64,000 nt of DNA from positions 270,501-334,500 of the forward strand of contig JARGXX010000132.1 in the NCBI GenBank assembly GCA_030374765.1, written 5' to 3'. Source of the stretch: Agarophyton chilense (taxonomy: Eukaryota > Rhodophyta > Florideophyceae > Gracilariales > Gracilariaceae). Shown here piece after piece: positions 10,637 to 20,991 of the stretch. The position numbers and the translations under genes are program-made. Within the stretch, counting starts at the first letter, position 1, and every line of letters starts with the position of its first letter. The notes below the pieces were generated by a model. The model was not told where the DNA came from. It saw only the letters and a list, made by a program, of their open reading frames with translations, and ran no database searches.

Positions 10637-12717
10637 TACTCATTGGGGGCGGCGCAGTAGTAACTCCGTCGTCCTCTTTGGAACTGACAGGAGTATACCG
10701 GGACTGAGGTCACCTGAGGAGCATACTGTAACACTAGAACCGGCCCCAACGAGTCGAGCACGCTTCTTCGGCGAAGGTTTAGCTGAGGAACTATTGTCCC
10801 CGTCGAAAGTCTTCCCGTCACTAAAGTTTGGACCATACCCAGCATCCAAGTCGGCAGTAACCCTCTGGGACATCACTTGGGCATTCTGCTGCAGAATATT
10901 GACCATGGCGGTCTTCAGATCCTGAAACTGATAGACAACTGCGGCAAAGCGCGTCGAGAGACGCGCCCAGGAGCAAGCTTCCCTCAGGAGTGTCGCATTG
11001 TCCATTTAGGCAGCGATAGTGATACAAACGATACGGCAAACATCCGCGGCTGCACCCGCGACCGAAGCGGAAAAATGCGGCAGCGGAGAGGAAAGAGCGA
11101 TGTCGACGCTCCCAGTGGACGTCTGAGCCAGCGCAGCACCTACACGACTTTCGTATTCCATAGTAATCTCGCCAGGAGGGATGTTTACTTGGGCGACGGG
11201 CCGCTCATATGAAAGTTCATCCTAAGGAGCAGCGCCCGGAGGAGCTGGAGGAGGAGAAGCGGTTGGCAACAGAACAGCGGACTCGACCGGAGAATTGACG
11301 CCCTCTACAGGCAGGAAAAAGGGATATTCACCGAAGGATTTTCCATCGGACATACCTGCTGGAACTAACGGCGTGACTTCCGCATCAGGCTCGAAGCACA
11401 GGGGCTCGAAACTAATGGCCTTCGGTGAATAGTCGGGCACATGACGCCTCGAAATGCCCGATGGTTGAATCCTCAAAGGCTTGGCTGGATCGGCACGAGC
11501 GTCGTCCCAACCATGCGGATGTAGCGGAATCGGCGTGAACGAGTCGGTATCGTGGTCATACCAAAGAAACCCGGAAGTCTTGCCCCATTCGACTTGTAGA
11601 ACATGATCCAAAAGAGCCTCGGCGTCGTCCACGTCGAACTGGGACCCGCGGACGGTATTATGGGTGCCTGGGTTCCTTAGGAATCGGATCATGATGTCCG
11701 GAAGCGGAACTAAACGATCTAGATGACCGGTTATGTTCTTTTCGTGCCATACACTCCAATCCTCCGAACGAACATTACCAAAGACGCTGTTTTTGCGGTA
11801 TCCAGGAAGGCCATAAGGGACATCACGCCGAACTTGACGAGGAGTACCTGCCAGGACAACCAAGACCTTCGTTCATTGTCGTCACCCATGAGTTGGGACG
11901 AATGGTACGCCACCATGGACGGTGTGGGGACCAAAAAGGAGCGGCGAGCCACGCCAATACCTGGCCCATTGGTTCTCATCCGCATGGGGTAACGAGAGAT
12001 ATAACGGAGGACGCTTGTCGGCGCTCATGTCGTGAAACTCCACCTCGTGCCAGTAGAAGAAGAACTCCAGTGATTGACGTAAACGACCATCGGGCTTGTG
12101 CATCTCGTTCCAATATACCCTATTAGACATCGAAAACAGGCGGTCATACGGCGGGCGGAAGCACATGAGCGCCAAGAGGTTGTGACCCCCCGGAGAAAAT
12201 CGCACATGAGGCGAGATGAAGTCCGTTTATAGGTCTGAAAGGAGTTTGTTCACCATGAACTGGTATTCGGCTTCCTCTTCGCAGTGGATGTACGTCATGT
12301 TCGTGTGGATGAGGGTGCGACAGCGCATCGCCGAACGCGGATCCACAGGACAATGCAACCATTGGATATACTACGAGACTCTGCGCGCGTTCTTGCTTCT
12401 TCTCCGGAAATCAGGTATCTTGGTAAACCTTCGAACGTCGAGATCCATATGACAGAACCGCTGGTAGGCTTCCACAGAGGACGGCAGAATGGCATGACGC
12501 ACTGCCCGCGGATTCCTTTTGATGTTATGGACATAGCGGTCCCCGAGACGTTCGTAAGACACTTTTTATTCAGACAGCTCTCCGCCTTATTGTTCGAAGC
12601 CATGCTGCCATCGCCGACAGGCTGGTCGGACGGGAAGTGAATAAGACAACCGACGGAAGCGACAAAGTCCGGAGGGAGAGTGGCATATCCGACGGGCATA
12701 TAAGGCGAGTTCGGCAT
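10637..12717 (-). pseudogene. Antisense ORF (aORF) of G1 right half
   Basis: This is the minus-strand counterpart of 1830-3907, of unknown function. The ATG at 12717 is followed by codons for P-N-S-P-Y. Open pieces in order are 12792-12295 (contains the start), 12562-12371 (RNPRAVRHAILP), 12205-11882 (YDRLFSMSNRVYWNEMH, HEVEFHDM), 11863-11222 (VRSEDWSVWHEKN, TSGFLWYDHD, PIPLHPHGWDDA) and 11005-10640 (DNATLLREACSWAR). Each piece has a matching piece at the equivalent place in the left copy. The frame changes several times, so it is dead. Length if intact would be near 690 residues. The C-terminal third looks helical (AMVNILQQNAQVMSQRVTAD). Confidence 0.6.
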
Positions 12718-13085
12718 TGCGCGCGACCAATAGAAAAGTACCACGATGGAATGAAGAGGTGAAGAAATTGGCCCGAACGGACTGATATGCATGAAACGTG
12801 GTGGACGAATCCATTAAACCCCTAAACCCCTAAACCCCAAGGACCATCAGAGGAGAAAAAGGAAATGGACCGTCTTTGCAACGCGACGCGAGGAATCCGC
12901 CGGCGATGCACCTATGGCCAGCGCTCACGGCGCCGGGGAGTTTCAGTCTCTAGACAAATTAATTGCCCTGCGGTGCCAATTGTAAGCTCACGCTTCCCCG
13001 CATCCCAGCAGGCGATGACGACGGGACGTCCCGTCGCGCCCAATTGTACCGAGAGCAACGAAGTGCTCTCGTCACCTGGGTCAAT

Positions 13086-13583
13086 CAGGAGGCCATCTGG
13101 ACTTCTCCTTGACCGCCGAATCCTAAGGAAGAAGATATGTGAAGGAGCGATGACAACGGTTGAGCTTTGTAAGAGGCCAGGACCTGAAGGATCTTACAGA
13201 CGACACCTGGACTGACCGACATCAGGTGGACTCATGTAGATTATTACTATATTTTAATGAGTATAATAGATTAGCATTACAGTGCCAGGGAGATCCCAGC
13301 GCCTCGCCAGTACTATTTACTTGGCTCGAGTGACGCTTCTCCCTTAGAGTAAGGTAGGCACCGTTAGGATACTAAAACACCCTCTTTGGTATATTAGTTC
13401 CACCCTTTGGTCTCCAAGCCATCGTTTCCGTAGCTCCAACCTGTAGGACTACGCAGTAAATGCCAGCCCATTACACCAAGTACTCTGGGAGTGCCGCCGT
13501 CAAGGATTAGAACCTTAGGCCCCGCTCTACCACGCTACCACTGGTCGAGACCCGTACGCTGACCCACCAGTCATTGCGTTACA
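13086..13583 (+). repeat. 3' LTR of G1 right half
   Basis: This 498-bp LTR is in plus orientation. It ends in TCATTGCGTTACA exactly at 13583, and the next base starts gag of G2 (TGAGGCAGG, equivalent to 29185 in G3). The first bases (near 13086) have decayed. It aligns throughout with 18668-19166 and 31361-31809 in reverse complement. Confidence 0.8.
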
Positions 13584-13593
13584 TGAGGCAGGG

Positions 13594-15827
13594 GCTTAAA
13601 GAGAGAGGATCTACCTCGCGTCGACCCTCTAAGATTTTTCCAATTGGGTTTCCGTTTCTTCCTAAGGATAAGATTCCTCTTCGGGGTTGTCCGGAGGGTC
13701 TTCAATGGCGTGGACCTGTGGGGTTTTGATTGGAGTATCCGGAGGCGTGGGATAGCGTGAGCTTTCAGGGGTCTCTGTGGCTCGTTGCTATGCCCTGTTA
13801 AACATTCCTTCGGATAGCTAAATCCGGGAAATCTCTTCCTTTACGGGCAAAAGGTTTTTTCTTGCATACTCAGGTAGATACCTCGTGCAGTCACAAGGTT
13901 GGACCAACTAAAGGCGAAGAAGCAGGCCATTGGGGCTCAAACAAACGTTCTTATCAGGCGGAAAGGGGGAATACTTCGGTGTGGGTAATACAGTGGTCGC
14001 TGTAGTTCTCTGGGAGGTATATGATGGAGGCCCGGACGGAGGAGCACTGAAATAATCCGCGATGACATCTCCTGAGTCATCATTATGGAGTTATGATTCC
14101 ATGTCCGATTCCGTGGAGCTAGCCAAATGGGCTTAGTTGGGTTTACGTAATGGGGTTGCGTGTCCTTTGTATAGGGCAGCATTCCGCCTGGAAGTCCTGT
14201 AGGTTTCGCAATAACCTTTGTCATGGGTGACGAGCCGTCGAAAGAAGTATTGGGGGTTTTCCGTGAGGTAATTGCGGACATGTATCCGAATGGCAGGAAG
14301 TAATCCCGTGATGAAGTGGCGTTGCAGCCGTCCTTCGCAGAACGCGTTTTCCCATCGGTAAGCCTTCTTCCATAGGTCGTCTGCGAAAGCCGATTCGGTC
14401 ATGTTGAAGCTCTGCGTATAGGAGATGACTTCCTGGTAGGCATCCATTATAACGTCATCCGTGGCGTAGGTTTCGAAAAGGTAATGAACAAGCCGAGGGT
14501 ATGGCCTGGGGAGCTTACGGTTCTGAGCATGCACGGGTCAGCTGTGCCAGATATCTTCGAAACCACTCGGTCACGCGCCTGTCCTGTAAGGAAGAATTGG
14601 AAAAGGTACAGAGCGGCGCCCTCGCGGACACCGTTCTGATTGCAGGCCGTACGGAACAAACTGAAAAACCTAAGGACAGCAATGGGACCGGAACCCTAGA
14701 ACTTGTCCGTAATGGTTAGTTGCATCCGTTTGGCCCATTTGGCGATTCTACGAGCCATCGAACCAGAATATTTCGCGAACCAGTCAGCCAACCTGTAATT
14801 CAGGTAGTCTAGAACCTTAAGGAAAAGTTTGTTTGTAGTTGTAAGTGGATTAAGGCCTCGAACGGCAGCCCCATTCACTTCCGCGTCGGTCGTTTTGGTT
14901 GAGGCCGAATCGGAATCACTCGTGTCCCAATGGTCTCTTCTTTTTTCTGCGTTTACTTCTTTTCTTTCCAGTAGAATAGGGACCTAAAGGATCGATCTCT
15001 GTATCAGATGCGATGGAGCCCTGAGGTCGCTGTACCTCATATTATCCTTTGGGAAGGGCAATATCTCTCTCTTCTAGACGTGGAGCCTTTTTGCTCCTAG
15101 ATTGTCTTTCCACTGGATTTTCCTGATGGTGTTCCGGGTGAGGGGGGGGTAATACCGCCACTCCAAGAGGTTCGGAAGGGGGTTGCAATATGGAAGTCGG
15201 ATGGTTGACTTGTGGAGTTGTCCAAGGGACCGGGTTGCCTGACTGGCTGGTGAGTGCTCCTTGAACGGCTTGAATGAGAGAGTCTAAGAATAGCTCAGAC
15301 TCCATGACCTTGGAGACGATTCGCAAAACGAGGTAGTCCATAAGGTCAGCGACCACTATGGCGATTCGCATGTTTACAATGGAATCCACGTGGGCTGAGC
15401 AGAACTCACGGAGACGGGGCCAGAGAAGATCGATAAGCCCTGTGCGACTATCTTCTCTAATTCCTTCGGTCTTACGGGGTTCTCGTGCGAGGTTCTCTTG
15501 CCTAGAGGTGGCCTTGGTAAGGCGTTCTCGTAAACGCGCTGCTGCCGTGGGTTCTATGCGAATTCTTTCAGGGTCGTCCATTGTAGTCAGTACTGCTTGC
15601 GGCTGGCTTCTCGTGCTCCTGCGGTCGATAACTTTATCAACCTGTGGTTCAGGCGACATCGTCAACGTTGCCGTGGCAGTTGCTCCTGCCGTAGGATTCC
15701 TATGGTCTGGTTGGTCGGGTGTGCATCTTGCATCCGTAGTGGCAGTTGCTTCTGTACTTTTGGTCCGTTGGGGAATTAAAACAAAGGTTAGAATCAGGAT
15801 AAGTCTTCGTTCCACTGGTCCGTTCAA
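13594..15827 (-). pseudogene. Gag, G2
   Basis: Gag is read on the minus strand. The N-terminal part (15827-15042, 261 codons open) is Pro/Thr/Arg rich. The capsid-like core follows in broken frames (14878-14696, 14659-14447, 14534-14133) with the family signature also seen in G3 and G5: DRVVSKI, NQNGVREGAALYLFQFFLTG, then a tail with YATDDVIMDAYQEV. The final part (14281-13937) is Pro-rich. At least three frame changes and several stops make it inactive. Confidence 0.75.
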
Positions 15828-15847
15828 TTATTCTTAAGAGGTTTTAT

Positions 15848-15859
15848 GTCGGGAGACCA
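15848..15859 (-). other. tRNA primer-binding site of G2
   Basis: On the minus strand the site reads TGGTCTCCCGAC, three bases after the LTR end (ACA, then TTT). A primer tRNA would end GTCGGGAGA-CCA. The same twelve bases occur at 40844-40855 in G5. Confidence 0.75.
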
Positions 15860-15862
15860 AAA

Positions 15863-16308
15863 TGTAAGGCAATGACTGGTGGGTCAGCGCACTGGTCTCA
15901 ACCGGTGGTTGCGTTGTAGAGCGGGTCCTGAGGTACGAATTCTTGACGGCGGAACTCCTATAGTCCTTGGTGCAATGGGCTGGCCTTTAATGCGTAGTCC
16001 TACAGGTTGGAGCGACGGAAACGATTGCTTGAAGACTAATTGGTGGAACTGATTTACCAAAGGCGGTATTTTAGTATCCTAACAGTTTCTACCTTACTCT
16101 AAGGGAGAAGTGTCACTGGAGCCAGGTAAATGACAATGGAGAGGCGCTGGGATCTCCCTAGCACTGTTATGCTAATCTATTACACTAATTGAAATAAATA
16201 ATAATTTAAATGAGCCCAGCTGAGGTCAGCCCGTCCACGTGTCGCCTGTAAGATACCTAAGGCCCCGTCGGCTTACAGGGCTCAACCTTAGTCGTTGTTT
16301 CTTCACAA
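15863..16308 (-). repeat. 5' LTR of G2 (outer end truncated)
   Basis: The segment starts TGTAAGGCAATGAC on the plus strand at 15863, so on the minus strand it ends in TTACA beside the primer site. Similarity to the other LTR copies fades after about 16300 (TTCACAAGGAACC), so roughly 50 bp of the outer end is missing. Confidence 0.8.
15902..15950 (+). repeat. tRNA-like D-arm/T-arm block within LTR (copy A)
   Basis: GTTGTAGAGCGG followed eight bases later by a T-arm-like sequence (AGGTACGAATTCTT, one stem or loop change from the other copies). No anticodon arm lies between them. It is on the plus strand, antisense to the element. Confidence 0.45.
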
Positions 16309-17331
16309 GGAACCACACGGTTTCTTATTTGTTCGTAGAAATTTATTGCACTCTAAGATCCGAAGGGCTTTAAATTTGTGACGATTAGCAAAGTTGAATA
16401 TATCTGGTTAAAGGCATCATCAATCTCAATACGAGATAGGCCACCGGTTGTATCTGGATCAAATTCAGAGCTTCTGGCTCTGCACGTTGGGGCTCCCGAG
16501 GGCGCGGTGCATTATAGTGCATATATGTAAGCACCCATTCGTTTCAATGATCTATAACTTTCCATTCATGCAATCCGTCTTGGGGAGGGTTTGTGTTACA
16601 CACGTATGATGAAACTAGAATTTTCTCATGCTTCCATTGGCTTCCGTACTTGATTGGCGGCTTAGAGTGCATCGCACACGTCAAGCAGATTTGAGATGTT
16701 CAGGTCAGGGACATGCGAGATTGTACCAACTTGTACTCGCGCTCGCCTAATGAGCTACACGAAGCAAATCGCAGCTTGGAAGACGTGCTCTCTAGTTTCG
16801 AGGGCGCTGCGACAAACGGTACCGACCAAACAGATGAAAGGAAGATTTATAAGCAGAAGAGGGTAGAGAAAGCTGTTGTATCTAAGCATGGCTCCATTGT
16901 TCAAAAAGGGAGCACGGCTGCATATTTCCGCTAATAAAAGTGCCAGCTCAAACCTGGTCATAATCATTTTTCTTGGTGGCAGCCAGTTCTTGTAACATCT
17001 TATCAAGAGCAGTCTTAAATGCCTAGTGCACATTGTGTAGTGATGTTCAAAATTTGCAGTGTAGACTTCAAAGAATGTTCCACAGCTTGAGTGGAACTTT
17101 CGCGAACCCGTCGGCGTTCTTTAAGATGATTTTCTCTTCTCTCCAGCATTTCCTGTTCCGAAATCATATGCTGCGTCTGCATTGCCAAGCTCCAAAAGAT
17201 CGCTTGGTTTTTTTTCTCGCTCCTGTTGCGGATCGAAAGAAGCCGCTTGCTCGAAATGGAAAGCTCCCTCGAACTCGCCCGACGTTTCACACCAGTCTCT
17301 TCATGAAGCCTCTGTCGTATCCTAGACTTCC
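16309..17331. other. Unassigned sequence between elements
   Basis: No family is recognisable. The minus strand has two adjoining small open frames (17347-17015, Arg/Glu/Ser-rich with a short coiled-coil-like run SEQEMLERRENHLKERRR, and 17033-16755). They could be a relic of host or transposon coding sequence, but neither shows a domain. Confidence 0.3.
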
Positions 17332-17720
17332 TGTAAAGCAATCCCAAATGGGGAAATACCTCTCGGGTGTTCTAGTCCCGCTCTCTTGAAGAGGAGTAAC
17401 TAAGCGAACGAGCCTTCGTGCCACCGATGCGTGGGTGTAAGACCACAGTGGTTCAGGCAATACCTACGAAGGTGATGAACCCAGGAAAAGGGGAAGAATC
17501 AAAGGGGGATCCAAGGACGAAGATATTCCGTGGACAACGGCGAAGTGTAGGGCGAGCATGGAGGTCGAAATAGGACGCACGACCAAGCGTACAGACCTGT
17601 GAAAGGGGTACCCACACTGGAGAAGCGAAACGAATACGGGTAAAAACAACGCTATACAGGGGCGGTTTACTGTCTTAAACACAGGAAAACCAACAAAAGA
17701 AAGAAATACACCAATTACAA
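17332..17720 (-). repeat. LTR-like repeat X, minus copy
   Basis: This is the reverse-complement match to 890-1287. On the plus strand it begins TGTAAAGCAATCCC at 17332. No primer site follows inside, so it is a solo LTR or a 3' LTR. The upper boundary near 17720 is approximate. Confidence 0.55.
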
Positions 17721-18232
17721 CTGTACAGTAACGCCTGAGCTTCCCGAGGGGATAGATTAGCCAAACCGGTCGCGGTTCCTTCCGTTAAGAGACTTGGACT
17801 CGCGTAGGCGACATAATATAGAACCAAGCACTCGGTTGCCATTTACTTGGTGGTAGCGATGGCAGTGAAGCCATTGCTTAAGTCTATTCTAGACAGTGGA
17901 CTGCACGTGTAGACTATAGTAGGGCAAACCAATCCTGGTCCATACATGTGTTATTTGTGTAACCTCAGCCTTGCACGTCCATCCGTGCACTACTTAACTA
18001 CTGTATAGACTTAAATGACATACCTTCTAAGGTGTCTAAAATACTAAAAACTAATACTACTCATAAATGAAGTGACATGATCCCCGATATATCGGATGCC
18101 ATATGAATAGTGCCCCGACCGGTTATACGCGCATGCGTGGCTCTACATCTTCCCCTCCTTAATGTTAGAGTGCGGGGTTAACATTGCAATCTGAAGCAAC
18201 GTACGGACAACGTAGAGAGCATTCTTTCTATC
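17721..18232. other. Unassigned sequence
   Basis: I see no coding, RNA or repeat feature in these 500 bases. GC content is lower than in the flanking elements. Confidence 0.3.
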
Positions 18233-18667
18233 ATGGGTGTCACCGATGTTCCGGTTCCTCGTAGGCAACTCCCGTCTGACTCATTCAGCCCGAGTAATTG
18301 CCACATCTCCTATTCTGCTAAATTGCAGCCTCCTCAACCATTTCCAAACGGAATGAATCCCTTTTCGGACAACAACGATCAAGTGACAACCGGTGCGCAG
18401 AGCTCGGCCGGATTACAATACCAGAGTGGTTTCCTATCAGCTCCGCTTCCTCAGAAGATTTCGCAACCTTGCGTGAACAACCTCCTCGACGCTTCCGTGT
18501 GGGATTCGCCTCAAGCGATGCTCGTCTCAGCGAGTAAATCCGGTTGGATATTGCGCGAATCGCTGGTGGCGCGAGATCTTTTCCAGGACAACTTCCTCTA
18601 TTCCCGAGCCCCCTGGCTACATCCCACTATGGTGCTCAACAATCAGGTGATCGACTTCTATGTGGAG
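18233..18667 (+). pseudogene. ORF of unknown function, cut by an LTR
   Basis: An ATG-started frame of about 145 codons runs straight into the G3 3' LTR at 18668 and then ends six codons inside it. It is Ser/Pro/Gln/Asn rich (QPPQPFPNGMNPFSDNND, GLQYQSGFLSAPLPQK) and then more globular (DLFQDNFLYSRAPWLHP). I recognise no family. It may be the 5' end of a host or element gene interrupted when G3 inserted. No homologous copy occurs elsewhere in the window. Confidence 0.35.
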
Positions 18668-19166
18668 TGTAACGCAATGACGGGTTAAGTCAGTGTACTG
18701 GTCCCGACCGGTGGTAGCATGGTAGAGCGGGTCCTAAGGTTCGAATCCTTGAGGGCGGCACTCGCAGAGTACTTGGTGCAATGGGCTGGCGTTTACTGCG
18801 TAGTCCTACAGGTTGGAGCTACTGAGACGATCACTTGAAGACCAAAGGGTGGAACTAATATACCAAAGAGAATAACTCAGTATCCTAACGGTATCTACCT
18901 TACTCTTAGGGAGAAGCGTCACTCGAGCCAAGTAAATAGTACTGGCGAGGCGCTGAGATCTCCCTGGCACTGAAGTCTTAATCTATTACACTAATCAAAT
19001 TAAATTAATAATCTTCACGAGTCCACCTGAGGTTGACCAGTCCACGTGGCGTCTGTAAGATCCTTCAGGGCCCGGCCCCTTACAGGGCTCAACCGTTATC
19101 ATCGCTCCTTCACATATCTCCCTCCTTAGGATTCGACCGTCACGGCGAAGTCCAAATTGCCTAACA
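18668..19166 (-). repeat. 3' LTR of G3
   Basis: A 499-bp LTR bounded by TGTAACGCAATGAC (plus, 18668) and ATTGCCTAACA (19166). The ends are imperfect inverted repeats of each other, as expected for LTR termini. The flanking pentamer on the left is TGGAG. A weak purine run lies just inside at 19167-19180 on the minus strand. Confidence 0.85.
18709..18760 (+). repeat. tRNA-like D-arm/T-arm block within LTR (copy B)
   Basis: The block GGTAGCATGGTAGAGCGG resembles a tRNA D-arm (A box). It is followed after eight bases by AAGGTTCGAATCCTT, a perfect T-arm (B box GGTTCGAATCC). It is on the plus strand, antisense to the element. Confidence 0.5.
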
Positions 19167-19519
19167 CCTTCCTGGGGGTCTGGCTCTAGTTGGACCTATG
19201 GGCAAACCTCTGATCTTGCCTTCGGCGCTGGAACGTCGTGATCCTGAGCGTCCTAAAGGCCTGCACACGAGAGGTGCCGAGCCGGACATGTCGGCGTCAT
19301 ATGAAAAATCCGGGGGTTAGCTGCTCTTGTCACCAGTGGGCGCGAAGGGGCGTCGCATCGCCACCATCCTCTTGGTATTTTTTTGGCGACCCTACCCGAG
19401 TCGTCCGCCATGAACAACGGTGCGCGCTTCGTCCATTCGTGGTGACGTCGGTTATCCTGCCAGAGTCGGTTTCATCTTCCCTCCTTCGCGTCGCGGTACG
19501 CCTCCATTGGTCGTGCGCG

Positions 19520-20043
19520 ATGCCGCAATCGCCTTATAACGAACACACAAGCGGAGAGCTCTTCTGGGTACCATGTAGCTTAAGAGCGCCCCGGGGAACG
19601 CTTTGACCATACCATTGGACGAAATCCGCGGGCGGTGCATCATGCCAATCTGCCGCCCCGTAGGTATTACTGCCTCGATGGACATTGCAACAGTCCTGAG
19701 GGAAGCGTGTTTCTGGGCGCGTCGCTCGGTGAACTACGCCGCAGTGGTACAAAAGGGTCCAGACCTGAAAACCGCTATGGTCAATATCTTGCAGCAGAAT
19801 GCCCAAGTGATGTCCAAGAGGGTTACTGCCGACTTGAATGCCCAGTGTGGTCTAAATGTGAGCGACTAGAAGGCTCCCAATGATGGCAACAGTTCCTCAG
19901 GTGAATCTCCGCCGAAGAAGCGTGCTCCGCTCGCTGGGGCTAGTTCTGGTGGTTCAGTTGGCTCCTCGAGTGACCATAGTTCCGGTTTCGCTCCAGTAGG
20001 TTCCAATGAGGACGACGGAGCTGCTCCTGCGCCGCCCCAGTAA
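19520..20043 (+). pseudogene. Antisense ORF (aORF) of G3, internally deleted
   Basis: The conserved start (ATG at 19520, followed by P-Q-S-P-Y) lies 354 bp inside the 3' LTR. After about 130 bp the sequence jumps, near 19655-19665, from the part equivalent to 2060 in G1 to the part equivalent to 3530. About 1.46 kb of the frame is therefore missing. The retained C-terminal piece (open 19603-19869) has the conserved SMDIATVLREACFWAR motif and the helical NILQQNAQVMSKRVTAD stretch, and the Pro-rich tail ends at a stop near 20043. The function is unknown; it is on the strand opposite pol. Confidence 0.6.
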
Positions 20044-20158
20044 GTTCTGTTGGTGTTCCGAGCGCTTCCTCGAGCCTTGAGGTCATGCCTAGGGCTGTTA
20101 GGCCTCTGTTAGTCACTCGAGTAAGTTGAATAAAGTAGCGCTCGTATTTTCTCAAGGT

Positions 20159-20955
20159 CTTTCTTCTATCTGAAATGTGCGAGCACCTGGACGGCGTCTT
20201 ATCTTGAGAGCGTCCCGGGTCTTCCTCAGGTGTCTCCGAAGGACTGACTTTATTCCCCTATGCGGGAGCTACGACGAACCGTCGTGCTCGGGCGAACCGT
20301 CGTGTCGAGCGGCGGTTTGGGAGGCGTTTTGGGATTTTTCGGGCCAGTGGTTCGATTATTCGGACCAATGTTTGCCCCCCTCCTCAAGGCCGCGCTTTGA
20401 GTGGATGATTGTGCGCCAATAGCGGGCGATGTAATTAGCCGAAATCGTTTCAGGCTCTTGCCAAGTATTTTCCTCAGGTGTGAAGCCGAACCAACGGACG
20501 CGATAGCGCATAGTTCCATCTTCTCCCATACCGGCGGAGATGATGCGCTCTCTCACATATTCCGGTTGGTGTCCATCCTCCGGGAGGAGAGTGTGGTCCA
20601 GAGAGGCGAATCCATCGGAGTCGGTGGGAAGCGATGGGTCATAGTAGTTGGCATTGACCATCGTATCCGTGGGGCCAGTCGAGTGCTCGGGAACTGCCTC
20701 AGGAGGTGTGGAGACTTCAGTGTCTACCTGAGGTCGTGGTGCTTCCGTTGGGCCAGGGGGCTGGGACGTCCGTGGTCTGGAAAAACTGGGAGCTCCTGTC
20801 ACGCGGTCAATAGATACAGTGTCCTGTAGGCCGTCAATGAGTAAAGTTATGGTGTGATCGTTGGCCGTAAAGACTTTATATGGTCCCGTAGAGCGGAGTA
20901 ACAGCTTCTGTGTAGTGTCCTCGAGTTCCTCACTGTCTTTCGGTGGCCGGTCCAT
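20159..20955 (-). pseudogene. Pol C-terminus with chromodomain, G3
   Basis: Minus-strand frame 20955-20356 is open for 199 codons. It starts in the integrase C-terminal linker (LLRSTGPYKVFTANDHTITL), passes a Pro-rich stretch, then a chromodomain (YVRERIISAGMGEDGTMRY, VRWFGFTPEENTW, ANYIARYWR). The tail below 20356 is Arg/Thr/Pro rich with repeated near-identical TTVRxSS-like units. The pol stop and the aORF stop converge with a gap of order 100 bp. Confidence 0.8.
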
Positions 20956-20991
20956 CTAGACCAGATCTCCTTTCCCAAAGTTCGGTGGGTT

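Larger units (their letters stand above)
7804..13583 (+). mobile_element. G1 right half: chromovirus 3' portion, plus strand
   Basis: This is a second, diverged copy of the same family in the plus orientation. It begins at about 7804 inside protease, jumps at about 7965 straight into RNase H so that RT is deleted, then runs through integrase, chromodomain, a minus-strand antisense ORF, and a complete 3' LTR ending at 13583. Together with 1288-7803 it makes a head-to-head inverted pair. Confidence 0.85.
13584..16308 (-). mobile_element. G2: 5' LTR plus gag fragment, minus strand
   Basis: This is a 5'-end fragment of the same chromovirus family on the minus strand: LTR 15863-16308, primer site 15848-15859, and gag down to 13584, where it meets the 3' LTR of G1 right. 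Its pol is absent from this window, or lost on the far side of G1. Confidence 0.8.

Noticed and set aside
15902-15950. A tRNA gene on the plus strand
   Set aside because: D-arm and T-arm motifs are present in all LTR copies but there is no anticodon arm or paired acceptor stem. Kept as a tRNA-like repeat instead.
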